Shown here: in pieces, positions 24,401-34,785 of the stretch | Layout of the letters: each line of letters starts with the position of its first letter | How positions within the stretch are numbered: position 1 is the first letter of the stretch | NCBI GenBank assembly: GCA_026874595.1 | Contig: CM049318.1 | Span: 29,819,956 to 29,883,955, forward strand | Source of the DNA: Sipunculus nudus | Taxonomy: Eukaryota; Annelida; Sipuncula; Golfingiida; Sipunculidae | Direction of reading: 5' to 3' | DNA length: 64,000 nt | Program-made: the position numbers and the translations under genes | Notes under the pieces: generated by a model | What the model was told of the DNA's origin: nothing | The model's input: the letters and a program-made list of their open reading frames with translations, nothing else | The model's database searches: none

Positions 24401-27400
24401 TACGCGCCGATTAAAAGGACTGTATAGGAACAACGACTGTACAATGCCGTGACACGTTTTCAAGATCCTGTGTACACATACTTTGGGCCATTCTACCAGA
24501 AATGCATGCTTTAATTGTCTGAAAATTAAATACATATTCTTGACACCTATCCATCATATTTTGTTTGAATGGTTCTACTACATAAATCAAAGGAAACAGA
24601 TTTTTGTCATTTTTACGAACACGTTTTAAACTTTTTTTTTGCCATGACCATCTGCAAGTTAATCCAATCTTCTCTGTCATGCCAGGGCAGACCAATATCT
24701 ATTTTCACACATCTTTTTCTATTATTACGACAAAACAGATTTACCGCTTTTTATAGATGGTGCATACATTTATGTCTAAAGTATATGTGAAATGTTCATA
24801 TTAAGAATAAATTGGTACTCGCTTTAAAATAGCGAAATTCGCCATTTGAAGAAATAATTAAAGAATGAGACAAATTCGGAGAAACTGATAACCTCTCATT
24901 TCATAACGTCCAAATCATCTTATATTTTGTTGTGAGAATAAAACACGATTTATAGCCCATTTTAATAACACGAATTTCCAGTTGTGTAAGTTTTCACCCT
25001 TATTTGGCTTCTAACACTCTAATGTCAGATATACAAATATACATATGCACCTGCTCACAAGCCCCATACACATTTGTCAAAATGACTCTGAATAAAAGAA
25101 ACAATATATTGTGAAAGGTCAGTTGCTGACATGTGAAAAATTTGCCCGTTTTATCATATTTAATGTTTAACTTACTAATGTCAACTATTTATAAATATTT
25201 CAATAAAAACACTAATATGCACATTATTGGTGGTGCCATCAATGACCATTTGCTTGCATCCTATGGAAAGCCATATACACTATCGTTGTATGTCGGTGTT
25301 TGTCAGCACCAATTATTACACTGTTATTGAAAATGTAACGAAAGTATACCAATTCTCCCGAGCCGGTTATTTTCAGATATCGCCTCCTCAGTTTAACAAG
25401 GCAATGTTAATGAACACTGGATACGTTAAGGCAAAGGAAAAGGGACATTTTGACTGTTTTATATTCCATGATGTCGACATGCTTCCCGAAGATGACAGGA
25501 ATATCTACATCTGCGGGAATAAACCTCGACACGTCGGTTTCCTGGTACAAAAGTTTAGATACAGGTATAGAATATGCTTTTGACACAACACGTAAATACC
25601 CTTAATTCCAATAATGGCCAATGGCACGATAAATACTCTAAATGTCCTGACCTGTAAATGTAGAAGCAATCAAATAATCCAACTCTAAAGGTGTAGGGTA
25701 ATAAATTCCGCTGATTTTTTTCCCAAAGTCTTACCTACCCTGATTTCTTGTTTCCTTCATGTTATGATTTCACAAAATGTAGTTTACCATTCAGCCCTTC
25801 TGGACACATGTCAAAAAGATAATTTTTTAAAATGAAAATACGTCATATTTTAATAAACATGAAAAAGTATAAACATAAAACACAGGTTTTCATTCATAAT
25901 AGAGTGATACTATTTTTATCCATCAAGAGATATAATAAAACATGAATTGGTCACTTGAATATCCCTATCTTTTATATATGCATATATGTTTCAGTAAATT
26001 ACTGTAGATTCAGATATAATCGTTGGCTTAAAATTTCGTGGTTTTGGTGCTAGAAGCATATCTTAGGGTATTTGAATTTGTGGAAAGAGACTGGAAATGA
26101 TTATAAATCGTGGTTCATAAATCTTCACGTACATACTTTAGAAAAGAGCTTATTATCGGCATATACATCGACAACTCAATTTAGTAGCGTATTACTCTAT
26201 GTGCTTCCCCCGCAATCATTACATAAGTGTTGTACAAACAAGGTTTGCCCGCTCCCTCAGTGCCTTCTGTACGGAGATTAATTAGGCATGACGGGCGCGT
26301 GCTGATCCATTTATCGGCCAAAGCTAATCGTCCCCTTATTCTTTAATTGTACTTTACGAGCAATAATTAATAACAACTGTTGGTGAATAACAGAAATAAG
26401 GATTAAAATTAATCAAAAGTACCTCAAATATTTATGACATTATTATGATTTTAAATAGACAGCTCCTATCTAAGTTCATAATATCGCCCACACAAAACTT
26501 ACCTTTCGGCCGTGGTAGTTTCATCCCGTGTTCGGCCCAGTGATTAATTTGTGGGAGAAACCTTCACCCTAACATGTGCACGGATGAATAAACAGGTCGG
26601 AGAAACCCAGTGAAACCCCAAAGAAAGCCCAGTGCTTACTGTTAAACGGACCCCTCGTGCATCCCGTGAATCCAACATCATTAAAACGAAGACAATAAAG
26701 GAAACCCCACTATGAAACCCCACTGCAGTCATTGCAATGATGTGCTCTCTTCGGGAAGTTTTGTCACAATCACTTGTACCTGTGACTACTTGCATGGCCC
26801 CTTTAATACAAATACACCCCCGTGATAGGCCTGATCATTTATTCTTCGATCACTTAAATGTTGTGCCACGTCATTTGTTTAAAGCTCAAATCTCAGCTAG
26901 ATAGCCTACGATGTCTCTCCTGAATTGGCTGAAATCTCCAAAGCCAGTAAAACGACCGAGTTCGCCATGCCTGCCAAATTCACAGGACTGCGACACAAAA
27001 GAGGATAATCTCATGCTCGAGGCTGCAAACAACGTTGTCGAGTCCAGCGAATTTGTCGCACCTACCAGCAAGCGTCGCCGTGGTGAATACGGACACTACT
27101 CAGCCGGGGAAAGAGCCAAAATTGGACGGTCTGCAGTTGAGATCGGTGTGGCCAAAACTGCGAGAAAATTTACACAGATTTTTGGGAAAAGGCTCTCAGA
27201 GACTACCGTGCGCAGCATTCGTGACCGATACGTCAAGGTGAAAAAAAAACAGCTCTACAGTGAACCCACTACCCTTCCACGCAGCCTGCGAGGACGACCC
27301 CTGATGCTGGGAGAAATGGATTTTAAAGTGCAATGTTACATCACTGCATGTCGTAAGAATGGTGCTTCCGTCACATCGAGAATGTTTATGGCCGCAGCTT

Positions 27401-30069
27401 GAGAGGAGGTGACTGGACACTGGAGAAAGAGGGCCAGCATCAGGTGACCATAGTGGGGAAAGATGACAAGCGGCAGATCACCCATCACTTGTCCGTAAAG
27501 AAATCGGGCGCCCTGTTGCCGCCCCAGCTAATCTACGCCGGCAATATAAACAGATGTTTACCTAGAGCCCCATTCCCAGGTGACTGGAACGTGACATGCT
27601 CACCAAATCACTGGAGTACTTTTGAGGCTATGGTGGAATTTGTCGAGAAAATCCTCGTTCCGTATGTCACGCATGAACGCATAGTGCTGGGGAAACCAGA
27701 GCAGACAGCCCTGGTGTTTTGCGAAGTTTTACAAGGCCCACCAGAAAGAAGAAGTTCGCAAGTGTTTGGAGGCCAACAACATCTGGATAATCTACGTCCC
27801 TACGCACAGACAAATTACAGCCATTGGACCTAAGTTTGAATAAAGAGTACAAACAGGAGCTGAAGGCGCTGTATCATGAGTGGTACGCCGGACAGGTGAT
27901 GTCTCAGCTTGATCAGGGTGAGGAGGAAGCTGGTGACGACTTCTCTGTTGATTCAGCACTTGAGCGCGTGCAGGTGGATAACCGTTTGTCAGTGATCAAG
28001 CCTATTCACGCTTGGTGGGTGATAAAGGTACATCACCAGATGGGCAGTCGTTGCAGCTTGATCCAGGATGGATCATCAAAGCTGGCATACTCTCGAGAAA
28101 CTGATGTGCTTTCTTAATTAACCAGACTAACTTTCTGGATAATCGTTTTTTCGTGAACAGACTTTTTGACGTCTGAATATATTTAAACCAAGTTTTGTGC
28201 CAGATCTCAAGGAAAAGAACCGACGATAAAGTTACTGTACATTTTAATTTATTGCTACATGTTACTGTATTAAAGTGTATATACGTGCTTTAAATATTAA
28301 TTCTGAGGTGTGTATTTGAGTATGGTATACTTATTATTTTAATACGGAATACTGAATAAAGGCAGTTTATTAAATTTATTTTGCTCTGTGAGATTACTTG
28401 TATTTGAATGTCTTATAAATAACCTCGGGAGAACACACTGCATGGTCCTTTTTAAAACCTTTTACAAATGTGAGACTGGAACAAGTCTATTGCGCTTTTT
28501 TTTAATATTTACATTTAGATATGAAGCATGTCATGCAAGCAGGAAATCGGTCGGCTCAAATTTTTGTTATACAATACAACTGGCAACTCTCTTTAATAAA
28601 TATTCATAGATTAATCGATGATTGAACTGATACTTTCAAGGTAAAACATCCATTATTATACATAGAATCAGTACTCCATAAAACATGTGATCAGAACGTC
28701 AAGGTCTTCTTGAGCGATATTGGCAGAAATTCACATGTATAATCAAAACCCTACATTACCACATTATTGTTATTACTTAAGAAACCTGAGTTACAGAATC
28801 AGTTCATCAGTTCTTGGGTGCGATATGTCCTGCCATGGCTGACACCAAGTCAACGATCTAGCGTGATATGGATACAGGGCAAAACCTGCATTAGCCGCAA
28901 CTGTCTGTATATGTTACACTATGCTCACTATGGGACTTTTGGTGAAGAAGGTTTCGGATTAGAAATTTACGCTATGTTACGTTGTACCTAGAACAGTGAG
29001 GTTTAAATTATAATATTGCCTCTTGTTATTTATGTAAACCATGTTCCGCATATTTGTCATACATGCATAACTCGTCTTTATTATAATATTGCCTCTTGTT
29101 ATTTATGTTAACCATGTTCCGCATATTTGTCATACATGCATAACTCGTCTTTATTATAATATTGCCTCTTGTTATTTATGTAAACCATGTTCCGCATATT
29201 TGTCATACATGCATAACTCGTCTTTCAGATTAACATATGATAATTTGTTCGGCGGGGCAACGGCTTTCACCTCCGAGCAGTTTGAGTCGGTGAATGGATT
29301 TTCTAACAGCTACTACGGCTGGGGAGGAGAAGACGACGATATCTTTCGCAGGTACGCATTCAAAAAGGAAGAAAAGGTTAAAATGCTTAACGTTACACAA
29401 GCACAGGGTTTTTCTTCTTTATAATATTTGTAATATCTACTGGTGCTCATAGGCATGGCGGTATTGTTAAAATTAAATTTTTGTACCTATCCCAATTGTT
29501 TGTATATTTATAAAATGTACATAAGACCATGTTTCCCTTGAGTAAAATTACTATGAAATTCATATTTCAAATGTCATCTGTCGCGTGTTTGAATAACAAA
29601 ATAACCAGATCATTGCTTATGTCATGTGGATATTTCATTGAACCCGAGACAAACAAAGGTCACCCGTTTTAATATGACCACATATCGGTTGTCTGTACGC
29701 CAATGAGACAAGTGACTTGCCTTTCATGATAAAATATAAAGATTGACGTGAAACACATTGCCCATGATACAGCTAGTGATCAAAAATTATACTTTATCCC
29801 CACTCTCTGTATGTGTGCACTCTTAAAGTGCTTGGTAAATCTGTATATGCAATTTTCTATAAAATTTTTGGCCATGCGTTCAAATCAGTCTCCAGTTATA
29901 GGAGCGATCATGTATTACACTGACTAGTTTATGACTATTATTGTTGTAGTTCAACGTCAGAGTTCAATAGGGATTGTAAATAAGGAAAAGACTATATAGT
30001 TCAAATTTGGTGTGATGCAAAAAAAGTTGAAATAATGGTTATTATATTATTTAAATTGTTCCATATATA

Positions 30070-30111
<42 letters not shown>

Positions 30112-30685
30112 TAGCAAACTTAACATAGTATAAATTGTGCATCTGCAGAATTCCATTCAGGTTTCGGACTTCGTGACAGGGCAATATCATAATCTTCCTC
30201 TCATTTTATTTCCTGGTGACTACTACACCTGCGATCCCTTGGTGTGTAATCATCCCCATTACTGTGTCATACCACTGAAAAACCACCAAAAACGCACTTT
30301 TTGTAATCAAAACATGGCTGTTCGGCATGGCCTTTCCATTAGGCCTGCAGAACGTCCACCGCCTGAGATTGTAACTCATGATCTCCTTGCTCTGAGTCCT
30401 ATGCTCTACCCCTGTGCCACAAGAGCCGATCTCATACAGAAAACTAATGTGCTCTTAATTGTTCACGCTTTGAGTAGTTGATTATTGCCTCCAGGTGAAA
30501 CCCCTGAATAGTAGTTATGCATATCAGGTTGCAATAAAGAGAAATTTGAAATAATTAAGGGATCAGAATCTTTTTGTTTCTGTTTCCACATCTCAAAAAA
30601 ATATTTGATGGGAGATTCAATGCTTGAACTTCATTTTCTACAGTATATATACATAAAGCAAAACAACACTGTAAAAGCACTACAC

Positions 30686-30731
<46 letters not shown>

Positions 30732-33200
30732 AATATATATGTATATTTGACCAGGGTACATATTGTATACAATGGGTCGATCCGCTTTCCGAGGTCTGTG
30801 TCCCGGTATACAATGATACCACACCGTAGAGACAACCCTATCAATCCAAAGAAGTAAGTATCTGACTTTATTATTACCATTTAATCACTAACATAAATAA
30901 TGTAAAGATTATAATCAGCACAAAGATAGAGTGGCCAGGATCAGGGAGGGGCACATCATATCTAGTTGTGACAAGTTGTCTAGTTGTCTAGAAAGCACGT
31001 TATCACCGAGTCACATTTTATCAACCTCATCATATGCCAGCACTTGATGGTCCATTGGAATAATTTTCATTCCTCACTTAAGGCTGGCATGTGATATTCA
31101 GTCACATACTAACACAACACAACAGCTATGTGCACGTCGCATATACACAATTCAGGTAAATATTAAAACAATAATCAAAAACTAGCATTTGGTGGTTCAG
31201 CACTCTGCACCAGATGCTAGCACGTTATCGTTTACCCCCCCCCCCCAAAAAAAAATAACCTCTATTCTAATTCCATGTGGGGTTGTGTTTCCCCTGCGAT
31301 TTGACATAACCATAAGAGGAATATCATGCAAATTAAAAGGGTTATCTATGCAAACTATAGTATCATATGACCAAGCCGAAAAATTAATCATTATAAGCCT
31401 ACCGAACAGGCCTCTCTTGACCGTAAACAAGGGCCAATTATCTGAATTTCTTGAGAGTAAGTGGCAACGTTTTCATACATACTGAACATTAAGTTACAAT
31501 TTATGTCCCAACTGAGTCACCACAACCGTTGTACGACAAATATCCTTTTGTCAACCACGTTGCCCAGCTCTGACGAAACGTCATACATCATTGGAGCTGT
31601 AAAGCAAACAAAAAAAAAAGACAATTAAAGGTACGTACCAGTATCTGATTCCCGAATACAATACCAATGAACATGCATGGCGTCATACAGACCCTTTCTA
31701 AACTTACTCAAAATTAAAGGTTATTACTGTTTAATCACAGAGTAACCCCACACAACAGATAATAGTACTTGGTGGCCAAGTCATGTACCAACCAAGCACA
31801 ACGTATCGTAGCAGTTGATCGAATAGCCAGGTAATAACGCCTTATACAACATATTCACACTTTAAAAAAATTGTTTGGAGCTTACCGCCTCCATTTTTGT
31901 AATTCTAGCTTAACTTATTATATGTACATCTGCACAAATCATTCCGGTTTCGGAATGGGTGACTAGGCAGAATCACATACTTCTCATTTTATATCCTGAT
32001 GTTCACCAGGTCCGATGACTACTGCACCTGCGCGATCTGGGTGTGTAATCTTAAACATTGTTTGGTCTAACCACCAAGTAGCGAGTGTAACACAGCCGTT
32101 GCCTACGGCTTTCCCATTGCGCCTGCAGATCGTTTACGACATACCAACACTTGATGGGTTGCGTATCTGACCATACTCAGGTTCGGTTCTAAAATTGAGA
32201 GGTATCGGACCATTTTGGACCTATACCGAACCTTAAACTACACGCGCAAGATTATCGGATAGGTTTGCCCTGCCTTATTTGGAACGAAGTTATTCATATC
32301 AATAGGGGGACTGGAGATAGTAGCCTGTGCAATTGACACAATCTATCACCTCGACAGGATTTACGGGGTTGGTAGTGTATATACACTAGTGTTTCATTGA
32401 CCAATTAATAACCGTGTCGCTCTGCTGACACAACTGTCGAGGTCTTGTGACAATGTGTTACATGAAATACACCCTTAAGAATAGGTGAAGAATGCTTCAA
32501 CCTATGTGTCCCAGAAAGAGCTATGGGGGTTTGCAGAGTATGCATACTATTTATTCACAGGCCACTCTTCCACATCTGTTTATCAACGCACTTACGTAGG
32601 CAGCAATTTTAAAACAATTTTACAGGCAAACGGGCGTGACGTGATAGGCAGACATTTCGTGTTATTATTAATAGTAATTTATATCGAATACAAAGTTGTC
32701 TGTTTGTGAGTCGATCAAGGTGACGGGATTTTCGATACAAGGTGGATTTTATGTATGAAAGGTGTCTTCCAGTTAATATTTCTGTTATAATTAACTGTGT
32801 TCATATTTGAGATTACTGTGATTTATATGGGTATTGTTTATTTCATATATCAAATAAACAAAGTTAATTCAGAATGACTACTTATGCAAAAGTTCTCTTA
32901 TAAAATATTTAATTGTACATATTAACAAACATTAACTAAATATATATTAAGTATGAAGGGATGATATACAGAATTCATATATATGCATATGCCCATTATG
33001 GAGTTTAACCACCAGCTAGGTTAGATTACTCTCTGTGTTGAATTTATTGTTTCAGCATAGGGGCGATCGAAACCCGACCGGCGAAGTTCAAAGAAGACGG
33101 ATTGAACACCTTGACATATACACTTAATGGAATCAAATTAGAACCGCTCTATACTCTAATAGACGTTTCCCTACCCAAACCTATAGGTGACGTTACCTGA
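15706..33200 (+). CDS. B4GALT-like: Beta-1,4-galactosyltransferase family protein (GT7), complete six-exon gene
   Basis: Six exons (15706-16057, 22395-22630, 25377-25564, 29229-29351, 30755-30853, 33056-33200) join in phase into 380 codons plus stop. The family adds Gal or GalNAc in beta-1,4 linkage to GlcNAc ends of glycans in the Golgi. Seen: a short N-terminal tail and signal anchor (about 4-28, type II topology), a stem, CPCDW near 110-114, a GG.W.P..C block with the VAMIVPYMNRPKQL motif, FDCFIFHDVD (DVD at 228-230, Mn ligand), WGGEDDD (290-296, catalytic/acceptor site), IPHRRDNP with His323 (metal ligand), and DGLNTLTY near 347. Exon lengths 236, 188 and 123 match the conserved B4GALT exon pattern as I remember it. 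An in-frame TGA two codons upstream supports the ATG. Leu265 replaces the Tyr of YFGG in B4GALT1, as in invertebrate GalNAc-transferases. Expression and donor are untested. Confidence 0.93.
16150..16425. repeat. Tandem repeat of about 140 bp with GTGCGCAC palindromes
   Basis: The block at 16208-16260 (GGCTATCCAAATTGGCAGAC...) is repeated at 16348-16400 (GGTTATCCAATATTGCAGAC...). Motifs of the form CGTGCGCACGGATTA recur at 16171, 16191, 16329, 16397 and 16418. Confidence 0.75.
16639..16667. repeat. (TC)n microsatellite
   Basis: About 13 TC units followed by a broken TA tract. Confidence 0.9.
18983..18998. repeat. Poly-G run
   Basis: About 16 consecutive G bases within the tandem repeat region. 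Confidence 0.9.
19133..19157. repeat. (GGAC)n short microsatellite
   Basis: About five GGAC units in the last tandem unit. Confidence 0.85.
20058..20995. other. Intron 1 remainder of gene 1, nothing recognised
   Basis: No exon, repeat or structured feature that I can support. Confidence 0.4.
20996..21111. repeat. Compound (TA)n(GA)n microsatellite
   Basis: A long TA tract followed by about 14 GA units. Confidence 0.95.
21272..21307. repeat. (TA)n microsatellite
   Basis: About 18 TA units. Confidence 0.95.
21412..21473. repeat. (TA)n microsatellite
   Basis: About 30 TA units. Confidence 0.97.
22395..22630 (+). CDS. B4GALT-like: B4GALT-like gene 1, exon 2
   Basis: The acceptor is TTTTTCAG. 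It starts with the split Val codon, then GYRAPQW, GGIWAPTGC, VAMIVPYMNRPKQLPIFL, HPFLRRQGLSYRIFLVQQ. The donor is CAG|GTGAGA, phase 0. Length 236 bp. The open frame continues past the donor, but that part is intron. Confidence 0.93.
22631..25376. other. Intron 2 of gene 1
   Basis: AT-rich intron. It contains two overlapping unexplained minus-strand open frames at 24248-24695 but nothing I recognise. Confidence 0.5.
25377..25564 (+). CDS. B4GALT-like: B4GALT-like gene 1, exon 3: DVD motif
   Basis: The acceptor is TTATTTTCAG. It encodes FNKAMLMNTGY, then HFDCFIFHDVDMLPEDDRN, YIC and PRH. Donor ACAG|GTATAG, phase 2, 188 bp. Cys223 and Cys242 have the spacing of the B4GALT1 disulphide. Confidence 0.95.
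26000..26095 (+). repeat. Single relic end of TTACTGTGGATTC-type element
   Basis: TTACTGTAGATTCAGATATA, then CGTTGGC and TTTCGTGG, the same order as the ends at 13612 and 14920. Confidence 0.4.
26535..26910. other. Leader region before the transposase relic
   Basis: Repeated AAACCCCA-type motifs (GTGAAACCCC, GAAACCCCAC twice) precede the first ATG. It may be the 5' non-coding part of the transposon. No terminal repeat was found. Confidence 0.3.
26911..28117 (+). pseudogene. pogo/Tigger-like DDE transposase relic with internal deletion and frameshifts
   Basis: The first part (26911-27402) reads SKRRRGEYGHYSAGERAKIG, then FGKRLSETTVRSIRDRYV and RGRPLMLGEMDFKVQCYI, the N-terminal DNA-binding region and linker of a pogo-like transposase. 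The frame then stops, and from 27399 a second frame continues with WTLEKEGQHQVTIVGKDDKRQ, GALLPPQLIYAG and SPNHWSTFEAMVEF, which belongs to the DDE core. The segment with the first catalytic Asp is missing between them, which indicates an internal deletion. The expected FD of the second catalytic position reads CE. A third frame resumes near 27790 with TDKLQPLDLSLNKEYKQELK. It lies in intron 3 of the glycosyltransferase gene and cannot be active. Confidence 0.85.
28120..29010. other. Rest of intron 3 of gene 1
   Basis: Nothing recognised. Confidence 0.4.
29011..29228 (+). repeat. 73-bp minisatellite, three units, last unit forms the exon 4 splice acceptor
   Basis: Units start at 29011, 29084 and 29157 and are nearly identical. 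The first two end CTCGTCTTTATTATAA, while the third ends CTCGTCTTTCAG, where exon 4 begins. Confidence 0.95.
29229..29351 (+). CDS. B4GALT-like: B4GALT-like gene 1, exon 4: WGGEDDD motif
   Basis: The acceptor CTTTCAG is the end of a 73-bp tandem repeat. The exon encodes RLTYDNLFGGATAFTSEQF and [17 protein letters not shown]. Donor GCAG|GTACGC, phase 2, 123 bp. Confidence 0.95.
30062..30108. repeat. (TA)n microsatellite
   Basis: About 20 TA units. Confidence 0.95.
30136..30440 (-). mobile_element. tRNA-derived SINE, family A, copy 2
   Basis: Same body as the copy at 1968: CATCTGCAGAATTCCATTC start, ACACCTGCGATCCCTTGG and TGTAATCATCCCCAT. The tRNA-like head is mutated (B-box reads GTTACAATCTC on the minus strand), so the promoter is likely dead. 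Confidence 0.75.
30691..30728. repeat. (TA)n microsatellite, 27 bases before exon 5
   Basis: About 18 TA units. Open frames of Ile-Tyr repeats on both strands here are products of the repeat. Confidence 0.95.
30755..30853 (+). CDS. B4GALT-like: B4GALT-like gene 1, exon 5: metal-binding His
   Basis: The acceptor is TTGACCAG, just after a (TA)n run. In frame it encodes VHIVYNGSIRFPRSVSRYT and MIPHRRDNPINPK. Donor GAA|GTAAGT, phase 2, 99 bp. The equivalent exon of gene 3 has the same length. Longer open frames across the TA run on both strands are artefacts. Confidence 0.88.
30854..33055. other. Intron 5 of gene 1
   Basis: Contains the truncated SINE, a C/A run near 31238, and otherwise nothing recognised. 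Confidence 0.5.
31923..32130 (-). mobile_element. SINE family A, copy 3, lacking the tRNA head
   Basis: It starts CATCTGCACAAATCATTCCG and keeps the body (TACTGCACCTGCGCGATCTG, GTGTGTAATC), but the tRNA-like promoter part is absent. It is therefore 5'-truncated. Confidence 0.6.
33056..33200 (+). CDS. B4GALT-like: B4GALT-like gene 1, exon 6 and stop
   Basis: The acceptor is TTGTTTCAG. It encodes a split Asn, then IGAIETRP, EDGLNTLTYTLNGIKLEPLY, and ends IGDVT and TGA. It matches the DGLNSL.Y.....PLYT end of the family. Confidence 0.92.
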
Positions 33201-33244
33201 AGACATGAAAAACTATATCGGTTTTCTTGTCAAATAATAATTTT

Positions 33245-33267
33245 AATAAATTATAATATTGAATAAA
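33245..33267 (+). terminator. Polyadenylation signals of gene 1
   Basis: Two AATAAA hexamers at 33245 and 33262, 45-62 bases after the stop codon. Confidence 0.55.
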
Positions 33268-34204
33268 ATGCAAAACCTGTAGAAAGGTTTCTTTTAATTT
33301 TTTTCAAAAATATCGTTTGATTTATCACAAAGAAGCACGTACAAAACAGGAGGGATATATTTTGTAGTGATCAACTTTTCCATGAATGCTTTATGTTACT
33401 GCTATATGTACGCAAATTACCTTCGGGGCAGCAAGCAGCAATTATGCAGCCAAGGTCGTGAAAAGTGACCAAGTGGACTTTCTTTCGTATGGTATGTGAA
33501 ACACAGCATTTCGAAGCATTATATTTATCATTTAATGCTTAATGATACTTTAGAAAAATCAGAAACAACAGAATCATTTTCTTGTATGTAGAAGTTTGTC
33601 ATTGTAATTCAAACATGTCTGGGATGAATATACAGTAAATTTAGAATATACCCGATTGATCACAAGATTATTTGTTTTCATACGTGGGTGTCATACTAAG
33701 GCTGCCATAAAAAAAACTAATACTTTTCAAAAAAGGATCGCAGTGATACACTCAAATTAAATAAGAATTCCGTAAACATTCATGAATTAATATAAATATA
33801 TTGTACACTTAATTTTACCCCTCAGGTCGTAAGAGGGACCGTTCTCCAAAGCATAACCTAGGTATTTTTTGTTAACAAATTGAGAGATATGCAAAATATT
33901 AAAAAAAAAAAATTAATTGCAAATATGAAATTTGTTTGATATTTTTATCCTTTTTTACATATTCTGTATAACGTTTTAAAAGATTATTTATAAATGGACT
34001 TAAATTATTATACACGTAAATAAACGGCGCAAATACGTGATGTGAATGCGATCTTCAACAAGAACCTATATGAAGAAAAAGGAAAGTACATTAGCATTTG
34101 TAAAAGTAAAACTATGGTGTAAATGTTTTTAAGTCAAGTTAATCATAAGTCCTGTCAAAATAGGATTCGGTCTTCAATATATCCATTAGATTTAGGGTGA
34201 TGTG
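33268..34204. other. Intergenic, nothing recognised
   Basis: AT-rich flank of gene 1. Confidence 0.4.
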
Positions 34205-34785
34205 GAAACACCAGCGCCAGAGTTCCCAAGAATAAGTGTATCGCTTGAAACAGCGAATAACAGAGCAAATAAGACTTTTCGATTCCACAGGCGAAACCTC
34301 TCTGGATGCCCGCGCTTACTTTTAAAGAGACTGTGTACATCTCCAGACTCCAGCGCAGCCCAGTTTGGGATCCATGATTATTAAAACACCAAGACCTGCT
34401 AGAACAGTACAGAAACGTGCAGCCCGCTTTGTTACAAACGACTACTCTTCATACAATAACGTGAGTGGCCTCATGAAGCAACTGGAATGGGTCCCCCTCT
34501 CCACCTAACGCAGAGAGCTGCGCCTTGTTCTCATGTACCAAGGCATTAAGGACCTGGTGGCCATCCCTACCATTTTCATCCCCATTAAAACGAGCAACCG
34601 AACACGTTCCTCTCAGAAAGGTCAGTATAAAACATTAGCCGGCGTTACTGATCAATATAAACATTCTTTTTTCCCCACAGACCATTAAGGATTGAAAGAA
34701 CTTACCATCATCAATAACTTGCTGCGAAAACCTTAATCTATTCCGTGAGCGTGTGCAGTCCTACAGGCGCCAAAATTAACAGGTA
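34205..34785 (+). pseudogene. 3' end of a decayed LINE reverse transcriptase
   Basis: The + strand reads ANKTFRFHRRNLSGCPRLLLK, a frame change, SPVWDP, then VQKRAARFVTNDYSSYNNVS and LEWVPLST, a TAA, RRELRLVLMYQGIKDLVAIP, TSNRTRSSQKGQYK, YKHSFFP, a frame change, TIKD, a TGA in place of Trp, KNLPSSI, and RERVQSYRRQN with stop. This is the thumb/C-terminal pattern of CR1/Jockey-type non-LTR retrotransposons. Two stops and at least two frame changes mark it as dead. It is a different element from the one at 1-740. Confidence 0.85.

Noticed and set aside
30555-30880. Ile-Tyr-rich open frames on both strands
   Set aside because: They are translations of a (TA)n tract. Only the 99-bp exon at 30755 is real.
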